In this document: piece after piece, positions 10,580-18,801 of the stretch
How the letters are laid out: each line of letters begins with the position of its first letter
How positions within the stretch are numbered: the first letter of the stretch is position 1
Source: Bryobacterales bacterium
GTDB lineage: Bacteria > Acidobacteriota > Terriglobia > Bryobacterales > Bryobacteraceae
Assembly (NCBI GenBank): GCA_003163855.1
Contig: PLRJ01000162.1
Location: 6,980-70,979, forward strand
Length of the DNA: 64,000 bases
Reading direction: 5' to 3'
The notes under the pieces: model-generated
The model's database searches: none
Seen by the model: only the letters and a program-made list of their open reading frames with translations
What the model was told of the DNA's origin: nothing
Made by a program: the position numbers and the translations under genes

Positions 10580-11917
10580 CTATTTGTTCAAACTCTCGCT
10601 TGGCTTGAACTCGCCGCCCTTTACCAGTGAGTCGAGAATCTCGCGGGTTCGGGCAGGGCAGGCTCGGCCTTTTTGCGGCGTCAGGTTGTCGTGCTCCGAT
10701 TCAATCAGCGGCAGCGCTTCTTTAGAACCTGGCATCTGGTTGAGCGCGGTCCATATGCCGGCTGGTGGCGAGATGGTGTCGATGAAGCCCATACCCGCAA
10801 GCACGGGCGCCTTGATTCTAGACGCGAAATTGACTGTGTCGAAGTAGAGGGCTGTGTGCATCGCATCAGGGTTGTTGGCTGGCCAGTTCGGATAGCCCGC
10901 TTTGCGCCCGTGCAGGTCTGCGTTGGTGTCTGCGCCCGCCGGCACACACACCAGCACCGCGGAAATCTTGTCCGGCCGCAAGCCTGCCAGCGCCACGCTT
11001 TGTTGTCCGCCCATGCTGCCTCCGGTTAGAACAACCGTTTTGCCATCCCAGTCGGGCCGTGTCATCAGGTAATCCAAGACACGCGAATCTCGCAGATACA
11101 TGTTTAGAAAATACGATTGTTCACGGTCGGTATTGCCGATCGTCTGGTAGTTCTTGGGCACATTGCCCGATGGATCCGATGGGAGTTTGTCGTGTGAATC
11201 CACATTGATAAACAGCCAGCCTTCGGCGGCATGTTGCGCGGCGGCATGCGCGTTCAGCGCATAGACACCGGCATATTGCAGTTGAATCAGCGCGGGGAAC
11301 TTGCCTTCATGCGCAGGTTTGGCGATGTAGCCGTGGGCTTTGGAACCAAGGGCATTCAGCGCGAAAATGTTCAACTCCACGCCGGAAACATCAGTTTGCA
11401 CGGGCATCAGTTCAGCATTTATGGGAAGCTTGGCCTGCATGGCAAGCTTGCCTTCCCAGAAAGCGTCGAAATCGTCTGGCCGTGGCGTGGATAGGCCAAT
11501 CTTGGTTGGTGCCACGGCTGCGCCCACGGCATAAAGTCCGTTATTGCGGCCTGTGTTGCCACCGGTGAAAATGACCTCGGTTTGGGTGGGAGCATCCGGC
11601 GTGGGCAGAACGGCGTAAGGCTCTACGGCGACGTAAATCATCTCGGGTGTTTCCGCGATGATCTCAATCTTGTCCTGGCCGCTGGAAAAATCCAGCTTGC
11701 CTTCTTTCAGAACCACCGCGTTGTTGCGGCGAATAGTCCATTTATAGCCATAGGCCGGTGGCACCGGTCCGGGTGTCACGGTCCACCCCACCGTTTCGCC
11801 GACTGCGTAGATGTCGTTGGCATGATACGGCGTGAAGGTCAGCTGTTGCTGTATCGCGGGAGGCTGAGCGAAGCTCATCGCAGCGACAAACAATAGGCAC
11901 GGCAAATGTTTTTGCAT
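10580..11917 (-). CDS. acetylxylan esterase / cephalosporin-C deacetylase family protein (AXE1)
   Basis: A 445-aa secreted hydrolase. ATG 11915-11917 shares a base with the stop of the upstream gene (TAATG) and is followed by a signal peptide (LPCLLFVAAMSFAQ). The frame stays open upstream, but that extension is the shadow of the neighbouring gene. Residues about 20-130 form a beta-sandwich. The AXE1 domain follows: STPRPDDFDAFWEGKL, IQLQYAGVYALN, the nucleophile in LTGGSMGGQQSVA, GFIDTISPPAG with the Asp, and ESEHDNL with the His. It probably removes acetyl groups from xylan or similar hemicellulose. It lies in an operon with GH43 and an XynZ-like esterase. Confidence 0.88.
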   Translation of the reverse strand: MQKHLPCLLFVAAMSFAQPPAIQQQLTFTPYHANDIYAVGETVGWTVTPGPVPPAYGYKWTIRRNNAVVLKEGKLDFSSGQDKIEIIAETPEMIYVAVEPYAVLPTPDAPTQTEVIFTGGNTGRNNGLYAVGAAVAPTKIGLSTPRPDDFDAFWEGKLAMQAKLPINAELMPVQTDVSGVELNIFALNALGSKAHGYIAKPAHEGKFPALIQLQYAGVYALNAHAAAQHAAEGWLFINVDSHDKLPSDPSGNVPKNYQTIGNTDREQSYFLNMYLRDSRVLDYLMTRPDWDGKTVVLTGGSMGGQQSVALAGLRPDKISAVLVCVPAGADTNADLHGRKAGYPNWPANNPDAMHTALYFDTVNFASRIKAPVLAGMGFIDTISPPAGIWTALNQMPGSKEALPLIESEHDNLTPQKGRACPARTREILDSLVKGGEFKPSESLNK

Positions 11918-12564
11918 TAGTGGCTGCCCTCGCTTAACCTGATGCTGAAATTTCGGACTGGCTGATCGTGAGCGTCCAGAAAGCGCGCGCAGAAGTCTGT
12001 TGCGCCGCCCCCATTCACCACGGCCGCTCGCACGATATTCGGTCCCTTCTTCAGGGTCAGGCGCTTGGACACGCCATCGTCTATCACTGTTTGGCGATCG
12101 CCGTAGATGCCAATCACTTCCTGGCCATTTACCCACCAGACAGATGCCGCATTCGAGCCAATGGCTAGCCGCACGTTCTGCATTTCCTTTGGACAATAAA
12201 CCACCGTCACTGCCCAGAACAAAACGTTTGAGGTTGGTTTGTCGAATGCTTCGGCAAATCGATACAGGTTCAGGTTGTAGAGCTTGGTATCCATGGCATG
12301 CCAGCTGAGTTCCGTACCCTCAACAGTGACTTTGTCTCCGTCACGCGGAACCACTGTGAACTGGTTTGGAAAATAGTCTTTCTTCACTTCTGCTTGCACA
12401 GCGCTGTCTGTCAGGCCATTGGCAGGAATTGGTTCCAGAATGAGCCAGCGCTGAATCCAGCCTTGGGCGTCAGGCAATTTTTCAATCGTGGCAGGCTTTT
12501 CGAGCGTGGGCCACAACGCAAACAGTGCACCGGCGAAGATTGTAAATACAAGTTTCATGATCAC
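11917..12564 (-). CDS. secreted beta-sandwich protein of unknown function
   Basis: A 215-aa protein with a signal peptide (LVFTIFAGALFAL). It contains QGWIQRWLILEPIPANGL, WHAMDTKLYNLNLYRFA, VLFWAVTVVYCP and WWVNGQEVIGIYGDRQ followed by LTLKKGPNIVRAAVVNGGG. The last two segments resemble galactose-binding-like jelly rolls in which WWVNG and KKGPN strands frame a ligand face. No catalytic motif is visible. It overlaps GH43 by 4 bases and acetylxylan esterase by 1 base, so it is made with them and is probably a carbohydrate-binding or accessory protein for arabinoxylan. That role is inferred from context only. Confidence 0.75.
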   Translation of the reverse strand: MIMKLVFTIFAGALFALWPTLEKPATIEKLPDAQGWIQRWLILEPIPANGLTDSAVQAEVKKDYFPNQFTVVPRDGDKVTVEGTELSWHAMDTKLYNLNLYRFAEAFDKPTSNVLFWAVTVVYCPKEMQNVRLAIGSNAASVWWVNGQEVIGIYGDRQTVIDDGVSKRLTLKKGPNIVRAAVVNGGGATDFCARFLDAHDQPVRNFSIRLSEGSH

Positions 12565-14000
12565 GGCGTTTTGAAAAGCCAGCGCTGCTTGTCGCTCTTC
12601 GGGTCAAATTCAGCCAATGTGGCGAAACTGCTGCCCACCGCCGAAAGCGCCATTGGCTTACCCGCGCCCGCCGTTGTCTTCGGAGTGATCCGCCAGGTTC
12701 CGTCAGCTAGTTGGTCCATTCGCCATAGCTGTTCCGCCGCTCCGGTGAAAGCAGGCAGAACCAGAAGTTCATTGTCAGCGGTGGCCGCCAGCGTCCGTTC
12801 CGTCCCGGCCACGGCGATCCTGAAATATGGCGAGCCTGGGTAGCCGCCTGCGTCGCTGACTGGCGTCACCGACCACTTCTGCTGCGCCTGGCAAAGATAG
12901 TTGGCCATGCGCGGCTCCACGTTGCCGCTGGGCCAGTTGGCAGAAACCTGATTGGCTTCCTGCGCTGGAATGACGCTGCCGGTGCCGGCAAACATGCCGC
13001 CTGCGCCCGGCCGTCGGCGTGGCGGCGGCCCCCCCACAGGCGCGCCCTGTACCGCCAGTTCAAGCGCCGTCCCCGTACGCACCGACTCAATCTCGTAAGT
13101 GCCTGCCTTCAGATTCTCGCCGGCGACCGGCCAGCCATCCTGCCAAAGCAGTGGACGAATGTCCAGCACACTTGCGCCGCCCCGATCCAGATCCGCCTCC
13201 CAGTGAAGCGAAAATTTCTGCACCCCTTCACCCAAGTCCAGAAGTCCGAAGTGACCAGGACCGATGAGGCGACCGCCCGAACCGATCAGCAATTTTCCGC
13301 CTCCCTGAATCATGTCCATCCCCTGCGCGTCCAGGAACGGTCCGGTCACCTTCCTGGCACGGCCCATGCGGATGTTGTAACCGGAATCGGCACCGCGGCA
13401 GCAACTGCCATGGGTAGCCAGAAGGTAATACCAGCCGTTGTGATACATCATGTCTGAGGCTTCGCAGTTGATGGCAAGGTCGCGCGGCTTGTCGTTCGGG
13501 TTCAGCCGCTTACCGGTCTTCGGATTCAGTTCCACCAGGCGTATGTAGCCGAAGTAGGAACCATAGGTGAGCCACATCCTGCCATCAGTGGGATCAAGAA
13601 AGACGCCCGGATCGATTGCGTTCGATTCTTCGGTCCCGTCTGAGGAAGCCACCACCCCTCCCTCTTCCCATTTGTAATCGGCCGACGCCGGGTCGAGCGT
13701 CTTGCTCCAGATCATGTTCACCGCGGCTTTGGGCTGAGCGCCGATGTTGGCAGCCACGTAGACGTAATAACGGTCGCCGACGTGGATGACATCAGGCGCT
13801 AAGCCGCGGCGGGGAAGATTGGTTCCGGCGCGCCAGGTCCAGCCATCATCGGAGACCAGCGATGTGCCGCCTGTGCCATAGGTGTAAAGTTTGCCGTCGC
13901 ACATCACAATGGTGGAAGGATCATGAATGCCGATCTTGCCGTCAAGCGCAAGAGCGATGGTGGCGAAAATCAGAACGGCGGCAAGCAAAGCGTATTTCAT
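12561..14000 (-). CDS. GH43 arabinan endo-1,5-alpha-L-arabinosidase with C-terminal lectin-like domain
   Basis: A 479-aa protein starting at ATG 13998-14000 with a signal peptide (YALLAAVLIFATIALA). The longer open frame upstream overlaps the divergent esterase and is not used. The five-bladed propeller shows GH43 landmarks: GIHDPSTIV (catalytic base Asp), SNAIDPGVFLDP (pKa-modulating Asp), NCEASDMMYHNGWYYLL (acid Glu) and RLIGPGHFG (conserved His). Residues about 310-479 form a ricin/RICIN-like domain with QQKWSV, EQLWRM and KQRWLF repeats of the Q-x-W type, interrupted by a Pro/Arg/Gly-rich linker (GGPPPRRRPGAGG). It would cleave arabinan side chains outside the cell. It is the first gene of the minus-strand hemicellulose operon. 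Confidence 0.88.
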   Translation of the reverse strand: MKYALLAAVLIFATIALALDGKIGIHDPSTIVMCDGKLYTYGTGGTSLVSDDGWTWRAGTNLPRRGLAPDVIHVGDRYYVYVAANIGAQPKAAVNMIWSKTLDPASADYKWEEGGVVASSDGTEESNAIDPGVFLDPTDGRMWLTYGSYFGYIRLVELNPKTGKRLNPNDKPRDLAINCEASDMMYHNGWYYLLATHGSCCRGADSGYNIRMGRARKVTGPFLDAQGMDMIQGGGKLLIGSGGRLIGPGHFGLLDLGEGVQKFSLHWEADLDRGGASVLDIRPLLWQDGWPVAGENLKAGTYEIESVRTGTALELAVQGAPVGGPPPRRRPGAGGMFAGTGSVIPAQEANQVSANWPSGNVEPRMANYLCQAQQKWSVTPVSDAGGYPGSPYFRIAVAGTERTLAATADNELLVLPAFTGAAEQLWRMDQLADGTWRITPKTTAGAGKPMALSAVGSSFATLAEFDPKSDKQRWLFKTP

Positions 14001-14052
14001 AGAAATCAATCGACCGGCTGCGCCAGATTCTATCAATGTGTATAGTGATCGC

Positions 14053-15108
14053 ATGTTACGACAGATCAAATATTTATGCCTGCTGGTTGTCTGCCGGCTT
14101 GTCGCGCAGGTACCAACCGAAGTTCCCGCTGTCATTTCCGAAGCCAAACCAGTCACGGTGGAACACATTAAGATTCACGGCGCTGCGTTAGAAGGCAACC
14201 TGGAGAAGGATGCCGTGGATCGTGATGTGCTGGTCTTCCTGCCACCCAGCTATGCAAAGGAAAGCAGCCGCCGGTACCCTGTCGTTTATGCTCTGCACGG
14301 CTACTCCATCGGCGCCGAGCAGTGGTCAAAAGAAATTCACGTTCCACAGACGATTGAAGGCGCCTTTGCGCAGGGCGCGCAAGACATGATCGTTGTGCTG
14401 CCCGATTCCAAGACGCTTCACAACGGATCCATGTACTCAAGCTCCGTGACAACGGGCGATTTCGAGAGATTCATCTCGCATGATGTTGTCGCCTACATCG
14501 ATGCTCACTATCGAACTATTCCGAACCGGATGAGCCGAGGATTAGTAGGGCACTCGATGGGCGGCTACGGAGCCACGCGCATCGGCATGAAGCACGCCGA
14601 CGTGTTCAGCAGCCTTTATATTATGAGCCCGTGCTGCCTGTCGGCGCGCACCGGCGCCCCTCCGGCCGATCTTGAGAAGGCAGTGGAAACCGCCAAAACG
14701 CCCGAAGATCTTGCCAAGCTCCCGTTTATGTTGCGAGCACAACTCGCCAGCGCTGCGGCCTGGTCGCCGGATCCTAACAATCCGCCGCTGTATCTGGACC
14801 TTCCCGCGAAAGACGGCATTGCTCAGCCTGCTGTTCTAGCGAAATGGACGGCAAATGCGCCGCTTGCTTTTATCGACCAATACATTGACAACCTGCGCGA
14901 GTACCGGGCGATTTCAATTGACGTCGGAGATCAGGACGGCCTGCGAACAGATACGGGTAAATTGCATGACGTGCTCGATCAGTACCGGATCGTGAATGGT
15001 TTCGAAATCTACAAAGGGACACATACCAGCGCCGTTGCAGACCGGTTTCAGAATCATGTGATGCCGTTTTTCAGCAGGAACTTGTGTTTCAAAGAACAGT
15101 GTCAGTGA
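14053..15108 (+). CDS. secreted esterase, esterase D/S-formylglutathione hydrolase superfamily
   Basis: A 351-aa alpha/beta hydrolase starting at ATG 14053, followed by a short signal peptide (YLCLLVVCRLVAQ). It contains LPPSYAKESSRRYPVVYALHG with the oxyanion region, the nucleophile in GLVGHSMGGYGATRIG (about residue 172), DVGDQDGLRTD (probable acid) and YKGTHTSAVADRF (probable His). It is divergent from the GH43 operon with about 50 bases between the starts, so both may respond to the same regulator. It likely hydrolyses acyl esters on plant polymers; the exact substrate is unknown. Its 3' end meets the P-loop remnant on the other strand. Confidence 0.83.
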   Translation: MLRQIKYLCLLVVCRLVAQVPTEVPAVISEAKPVTVEHIKIHGAALEGNLEKDAVDRDVLVFLPPSYAKESSRRYPVVYALHGYSIGAEQWSKEIHVPQTIEGAFAQGAQDMIVVLPDSKTLHNGSMYSSSVTTGDFERFISHDVVAYIDAHYRTIPNRMSRGLVGHSMGGYGATRIGMKHADVFSSLYIMSPCCLSARTGAPPADLEKAVETAKTPEDLAKLPFMLRAQLASAAAWSPDPNNPPLYLDLPAKDGIAQPAVLAKWTANAPLAFIDQYIDNLREYRAISIDVGDQDGLRTDTGKLHDVLDQYRIVNGFEIYKGTHTSAVADRFQNHVMPFFSRNLCFKEQCQ

Positions 15109-15163
15109 CTGGTGCAGAGGACACGCTACTCTTGCCCAACCCGTTTGGTCCCGCGAAGATGGT
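15106..15163 (-). pseudogene. remnant of a P-loop NTPase (zeta-toxin-like) gene
   Basis: In one minus-strand frame this stretch encodes TIFAGPNGLGKSSV, a Walker A motif of the AGPNGxGKS type seen at the start of zeta toxins and related P-loop proteins. It then reads SSAPVTD and stops inside the 3' end of the esterase gene. There is no start codon or remaining domain, so it can only be a fragment. It lies just downstream, in a different frame, of the 46-aa gene at 15178-15318. That is the order expected for an antitoxin-like gene followed by its toxin. A chance match cannot be excluded, but eight fitting motif residues make it unlikely. Confidence 0.5.
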
Positions 15164-15177
15164 CCGGGTAGGAGTTA

Positions 15178-15318
15178 TCAGGCAGCCTTCTCCAGATTGG
15201 TAGCCGGGTCGGAGTAAAACACCGGCACACCCGCCTGCAGCGTTTCCATTCTTGCTTGAGCGCCCGCTTGAATAACGGCAGCTTTGAACTCATCGCTGAA
15301 GAAACCACCAGTGTCCAT
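15178..15318 (-). CDS. small hypothetical protein (46 aa), antitoxin-like, possibly truncated
   Basis: Translated from ATG 15316-15318, this short protein reads FFSDEFKAAVIQAGAQARM in its N-terminal helix and AGVPVFYSDPATNLEKAA at the end. Short proteins with an AGVPVFY segment near the middle are, from memory, found upstream of zeta-toxin-like genes; there they normally continue with a PDG-R-x-E-I type strand that is absent here. The gene may therefore be truncated. No strong ribosome binding site precedes it. It is divergent from the MEMO gene. Function unproven. Confidence 0.4.
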   Translation of the reverse strand: MDTGGFFSDEFKAAVIQAGAQARMETLQAGVPVFYSDPATNLEKAA

Positions 15319-15355
15319 AGTTCGGTGATAATCAATCCGCCGCGTAAAATGAGAC

Positions 15356-16570
15356 GTGTCTGAAGCTCTGCCGCGCCTGCGCTTTAACCTTGACTTCGTC
15401 CCGTCTTCGGAACCGGAAAAACCAGGCTTATACATCCGTGACCCCTACCATTATTCCGATGCGACCCTGCTGATACCGCCGCCGCTTGTCCAGGCGCTGG
15501 AATGTTTCGACGGTCAGCAAAGTTCGCGTGACCTGCGAGCCGAACTGGTCCGTATCACGGGCGAAATTGAAGTCAGCGAAATCGAAAAGCATCTGCATGA
15601 CGCTTTGAACGATGCGGGTTTTCTGGAAAACGACCGCTACCGCGAGATGAAAGCTGCGCGCGAGGCGGAATTTGCCCAACAGGAAGTACGGGAGGCCGCT
15701 TTTGCCGGCTCCGCTTATCCCGACCAGCCCGGATCGCTGAAGAAACTGCTCACCACCCGCATCGGCGCAGCGCAGGGCATTTCCTCAACCGTTGCCGTGG
15801 CGGCGCCGCACGCCAGCCCTGATGCCAGTTGGGAAACGTACAAGGCCGCTTATCAGAATCTGCCGTCGCCGCAAGCCGCCGCCGATCTCACATTTGTCAT
15901 TCTGGGCACCTCACACTACGGCGCGCCGGAGCGCTTCGGCTTAACGCGGAAAAGCTTTGAAACACCCTTCGGTCTTACGCAAACGAATCATGCCCTGATT
16001 GATGAACTCGCCAAGGCCGCTCCTGAGGCCATTCGGATGGAAGATTACTGTCATGCCGTCGAACACTCCATCGAGTTTCAGGTCGTTTTTCTGCAACATC
16101 TCTACGGACCCAACGTGCGCATCCTGCCCATTCTCTGCGGCCCGTACGTCAAAAGCATCTACCAGGGTGGAATGCCGGAGGACACGGACCATGTGGCGCG
16201 TTTCCTGGGCACGCTGGGCAACATAGGCGCGCGCGAAGGCAGAAAACTGTTCTGGGTGTTGGGCATCGACATGGCGCACATGGGCCGCCGCTATGGGGAT
16301 TCGCTGCGCGCCACCGCGAACCTGGGTGAGATGGTGGCGATTGAGAAGCGCGATCGTGATCGCATCGACCAGATCAATGCGGGCGACCGCAATGGCTACT
16401 GGTCACTGGTGCAGGACGGGCACGACGACCTGAAGTGGTGCGGCTCGGCCCCGCTTTACACTTTCATGAAAGTGCTACCGGGCTTAAAAGGCGAACTGCT
16501 GAAGTATCATCAGTGGCAAATCGATCCCCAGAGCGTTGTCTCGTTTGGCGCGCTGCGGTTCTGCTACTGA
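15356..16570 (+). CDS. AmmeMemoRadiSam system protein B (MEMO1 family) with extra N-terminal domain
   Basis: A 404-aa protein starting at GTG 15356; the nearby ATG at 15349 is out of frame. Residues about 120-404 are the MEMO1 domain: EAAFAGSAYPDQPGSLKKLL, AAPHASPDASWETYKAAY, VILGTSHYGAPERF, CHAVEHSIEFQVVFLQHLYG, LGIDMAHMGRRYG and GSAPLYTFMKVLP. The fold resembles class III extradiol dioxygenases, but no reaction is established for the family. Residues about 20-105 form a separate small helical/winged domain (LIPPPLVQALECFDGQQSS to ALNDAGFLEN) that resembles PqqD-like peptide-binding domains. The usual partners, AMMECR1 and a radical SAM protein, are not in this window. Confidence 0.85.
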   Translation: MSEALPRLRFNLDFVPSSEPEKPGLYIRDPYHYSDATLLIPPPLVQALECFDGQQSSRDLRAELVRITGEIEVSEIEKHLHDALNDAGFLENDRYREMKAAREAEFAQQEVREAAFAGSAYPDQPGSLKKLLTTRIGAAQGISSTVAVAAPHASPDASWETYKAAYQNLPSPQAAADLTFVILGTSHYGAPERFGLTRKSFETPFGLTQTNHALIDELAKAAPEAIRMEDYCHAVEHSIEFQVVFLQHLYGPNVRILPILCGPYVKSIYQGGMPEDTDHVARFLGTLGNIGAREGRKLFWVLGIDMAHMGRRYGDSLRATANLGEMVAIEKRDRDRIDQINAGDRNGYWSLVQDGHDDLKWCGSAPLYTFMKVLPGLKGELLKYHQWQIDPQSVVSFGALRFCY

Positions 16571-17781
16571 ATCTTGCCGCCGCCCCACCAGTATCCTGAG
16601 CGCGTGCGGATGATCAAACCAGGACGGTTCACCAGAACCCGAATGGTATGAAAACCGGGCTCATCGTTATTGGTCGGCGAGTAGCTCAGGATGTACTGGC
16701 TGTTCAGGTCCTTACCGATATCGGTGATGGCGTCTTCCAATCCGCGCGTAGTGGCAAAGGAGTAGATGCGGCCACCAGTGAATTGCGTAAAAGTTTCGGC
16801 TGGGGTCTTCTTGAAGAGGTCGACAATGCTGTGGTAAAGCGGTGGAACGGCGTTCAGAGCGTTCTCGCCCTGTCCCTGCTGGATATCGGTCGTCGCGGTG
16901 CGCGGTCCTCCGCCGCCGACGATGGGTGGCATGCCTTCCGGCGGAATGCCACCATTTGCCGGACGCGGATACGGATCGGGTTTTAACAGCGCCGTCAGCA
17001 CTTTGGAAATGTTTACTGAGTAGACGACTACATTGTCAAACTGCATAGCGCGAACCGTCTCCGCCATACGGGCCTCGCTGCCTTTGTCTCCGTTGCGGCT
17101 CATCAGAATGATGACGCGGCGCCGCTTGTTTTCCGGGTCGTGCCGCTTCAGCATATGGTCTGCCTCCACCACCGCGTCTACCATCCGCGCCGAACTGGAA
17201 CCCGCACGGATCTTTTGCATAGCATCGTCGATCTTGTCCGGATCATTTGTGAAATCCAGAATGGGTATCATTCGGTGATCAAAAGCCAGTATCGCCAAGT
17301 CGCCATCCTGTCCCGTCACCAGGCCATGCAGAAGAATGCCGGCCTTTTTGATCTTCGGCAGCAGCGGTTCCACATCGGCATTGGCCTGTACCACCAAAAC
17401 CACCGACATGGGCTGCTCGACCGTTTCGGCCTGCACCTTCTGGGGCTTGTCGTTGTCTAGGATTTCGAAATCGCCCGCCTGCAATCCATTTACGTAGCCG
17501 TGTCCATCTGGATCAAGGACGGAAGTGGGAACCAGCACGTAACGGACACCAAGTTTGAAATTGGGCGGCTCGTTCTGGTCGTCAGTGGGCGACTTTTTAA
17601 AAGTTGAACCCTGATTGGCGGTATCAGGTTGCGTCTTCGGCTTGCTGCTGTTGTTGGTGTTGCCCAGTTGCCCCGGCTGCGGGGGGGGGTTGTCCGGCAG
17701 TTGTCCAGGAATGATTTGAGCGGGAAGGCTCCCGCCAAGAACTGCAAAGACAAACGCAAACGAAAGGCACCGAAGCTTCAT
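16564..17781 (-). CDS. secreted VWFA-related domain protein, acidobacterial type
   Basis: A 405-aa protein. I start it at ATG 17779-17781, where a signal peptide begins (LSFAFVFAVLGGSLPAQ). A Pro/Asn/Gly-rich low-complexity stretch (about residues 25-75) precedes the domain: VLVPTSVLDPDGHGYVNGL, FEILDNDKPQKVQ, VVLVVQANADVEPLLPKI, ILAFDHRMIPILDFTNDP and RVIILMSRNGDKGSEARM. It ends with GRIYSFATTRGLEDAI, QYILSYSPTN and VLVNRPGLIIRTRSGYW, the usual closing strand of this group. The metal site that normally reads DxSxS is replaced by VQANAD, so metal binding is doubtful. It lies downstream of moaB with a gap of about 60 bases. Function unknown; probably periplasmic protein interaction. Confidence 0.83.
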   Translation of the reverse strand: MKLRCLSFAFVFAVLGGSLPAQIIPGQLPDNPPPQPGQLGNTNNSSKPKTQPDTANQGSTFKKSPTDDQNEPPNFKLGVRYVLVPTSVLDPDGHGYVNGLQAGDFEILDNDKPQKVQAETVEQPMSVVLVVQANADVEPLLPKIKKAGILLHGLVTGQDGDLAILAFDHRMIPILDFTNDPDKIDDAMQKIRAGSSSARMVDAVVEADHMLKRHDPENKRRRVIILMSRNGDKGSEARMAETVRAMQFDNVVVYSVNISKVLTALLKPDPYPRPANGGIPPEGMPPIVGGGGPRTATTDIQQGQGENALNAVPPLYHSIVDLFKKTPAETFTQFTGGRIYSFATTRGLEDAITDIGKDLNSQYILSYSPTNNDEPGFHTIRVLVNRPGLIIRTRSGYWWGGGKIQ

Positions 17782-17844
17782 GTTGTTGAGATGTTTACCG
17801 GGGCAGACTAGTTTCCGCCCCATCCCCAGTTTCGCATTCCCGCC

Positions 17845-18324
17845 CTAATGCCCGGTGCGGCCGTGCAATAGATCGACCACATGGGGAATCAGCGCCTCCA
17901 CCAAACCGAGCGAAAAAACGGCGCCTTTTGGGGAGCCAGGCAGATTCAGGATGAAACTTTGCTTGCGGCTGCCCGCCAGCGCCCGCGATAGCACGGAAAA
18001 CTTAGTCTGTTCAAGACCCTTCGACCTAAGCAACTCCGCCACACCGGGTATCTCGCGATCAAGCACTGGCCGCGTAGCCTCCGGCGTGACATCCAGCGGC
18101 GAAATGCCGGTTCCGCCCGTGGTCAGAATGACGTCAGCCATTTCGCAGTCCGCCCAATCAGCTAGCACGGAGCGGATAACCTGCTCATCGTCGGCCACTA
18201 TCTTAGTCGCCGTTACGTGCCACTTCAGTTCCAGACAGCGGTACTTCAGCGCCGGACCTGAGACGTCCTCGCGCTTTCCCGCCATGGCCGAATCGCTGAT
18301 GGTGAGAATGGCGACCGTGATCAC
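17845..18324 (-). CDS. moaB: molybdenum cofactor biosynthesis protein MoaB/Mog
   Basis: A 159-aa MogA/MoaB-fold protein that adenylylates molybdopterin before molybdenum insertion. It has VAILTISDSAMAGKREDVSG at the N-terminus, VILTTGGTGISPLDVTPEAT at about residues 67-90 (the molybdopterin-binding loop) and LPGSPKGAVFSLGLVE near the C-terminus. It starts at GTG 18324, overlapping the moaC stop by 4 bases (GTGA). It is the third gene of the moeA-moaC-moaB operon, and its length is normal for the family. Confidence 0.93.
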   Translation of the reverse strand: MITVAILTISDSAMAGKREDVSGPALKYRCLELKWHVTATKIVADDEQVIRSVLADWADCEMADVILTTGGTGISPLDVTPEATRPVLDREIPGVAELLRSKGLEQTKFSVLSRALAGSRKQSFILNLPGSPKGAVFSLGLVEALIPHVVDLLHGRTGH

Positions 18325-18797
18325 TCGGCACGCTCGCGCCGGAAGGTTCCTGATTTGCCGCCGGTCTTCTCCAGCAGGTAGACTTCGCGGATTTCAATGG
18401 CTTTGTCCAAGGCCTTCGTCATGTCGTAGATGGTCAGGGCGGCAACGGTGGCCGCTGTCATGGCTTCCATCTCGACGCCGGTCTGTGCGCTGGTGGATGC
18501 GGTTGCACTTATACGGATGCCATCCGGTTCCATCGCAAACTCGACGGCGACGTGACTCAGCGGCAATTGATGACACAGCGGAATCAACTCTGCCGTCTTC
18601 TTCGCAGCCATAATGCCCGCGATGCGAGCTATTTGCAGCGGATCGCCCTTCTTGTTCGAAGGCAGCGCGGCGATCACTTCCGCCGCCATGGCAACGAACG
18701 CGCTGGCGGTGGCCGAACGCTGCGTTGTCGGCTTGTCGCCAACATCCACCATGGCGATCTCGCCAGCGGCATTGTAATGCGATAACTTTTCAGCCAT
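18321..18797 (-). CDS. moaC: cyclic pyranopterin monophosphate synthase
   Basis: A 158-aa protein of normal length. It converts the 3',8-cyclo-GTP intermediate made by MoaA into cyclic pyranopterin monophosphate. Family motifs include AMVDVGDKPTTQRSATASAF at the N-terminus, GIMAAKKTAELIPLCHQLPL (the active-site LCH segment near residue 75), TGVEMEAMTAATVAALTIYD and DMTKALDKAIEI. It starts 4 bases after the moeA stop and overlaps moaB. moaA, moaD and moaE are not in this window. Confidence 0.95.
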   Translation of the reverse strand: MAEKLSHYNAAGEIAMVDVGDKPTTQRSATASAFVAMAAEVIAALPSNKKGDPLQIARIAGIMAAKKTAELIPLCHQLPLSHVAVEFAMEPDGIRISATASTSAQTGVEMEAMTAATVAALTIYDMTKALDKAIEIREVYLLEKTGGKSGTFRRERAE

Positions 18798-18801
18798 TGG
18801 C

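Noticed and set aside
11918..12196. N-terminal extension of acetylxylan esterase
   Set aside because: It overlaps the upstream gene; ATG 11915-11917 is followed by a signal peptide and coupled to the previous stop.
14001..14168. N-terminal extension of the GH43 protein
   Set aside because: It overlaps the divergent esterase, and the signal peptide begins at ATG 14000.
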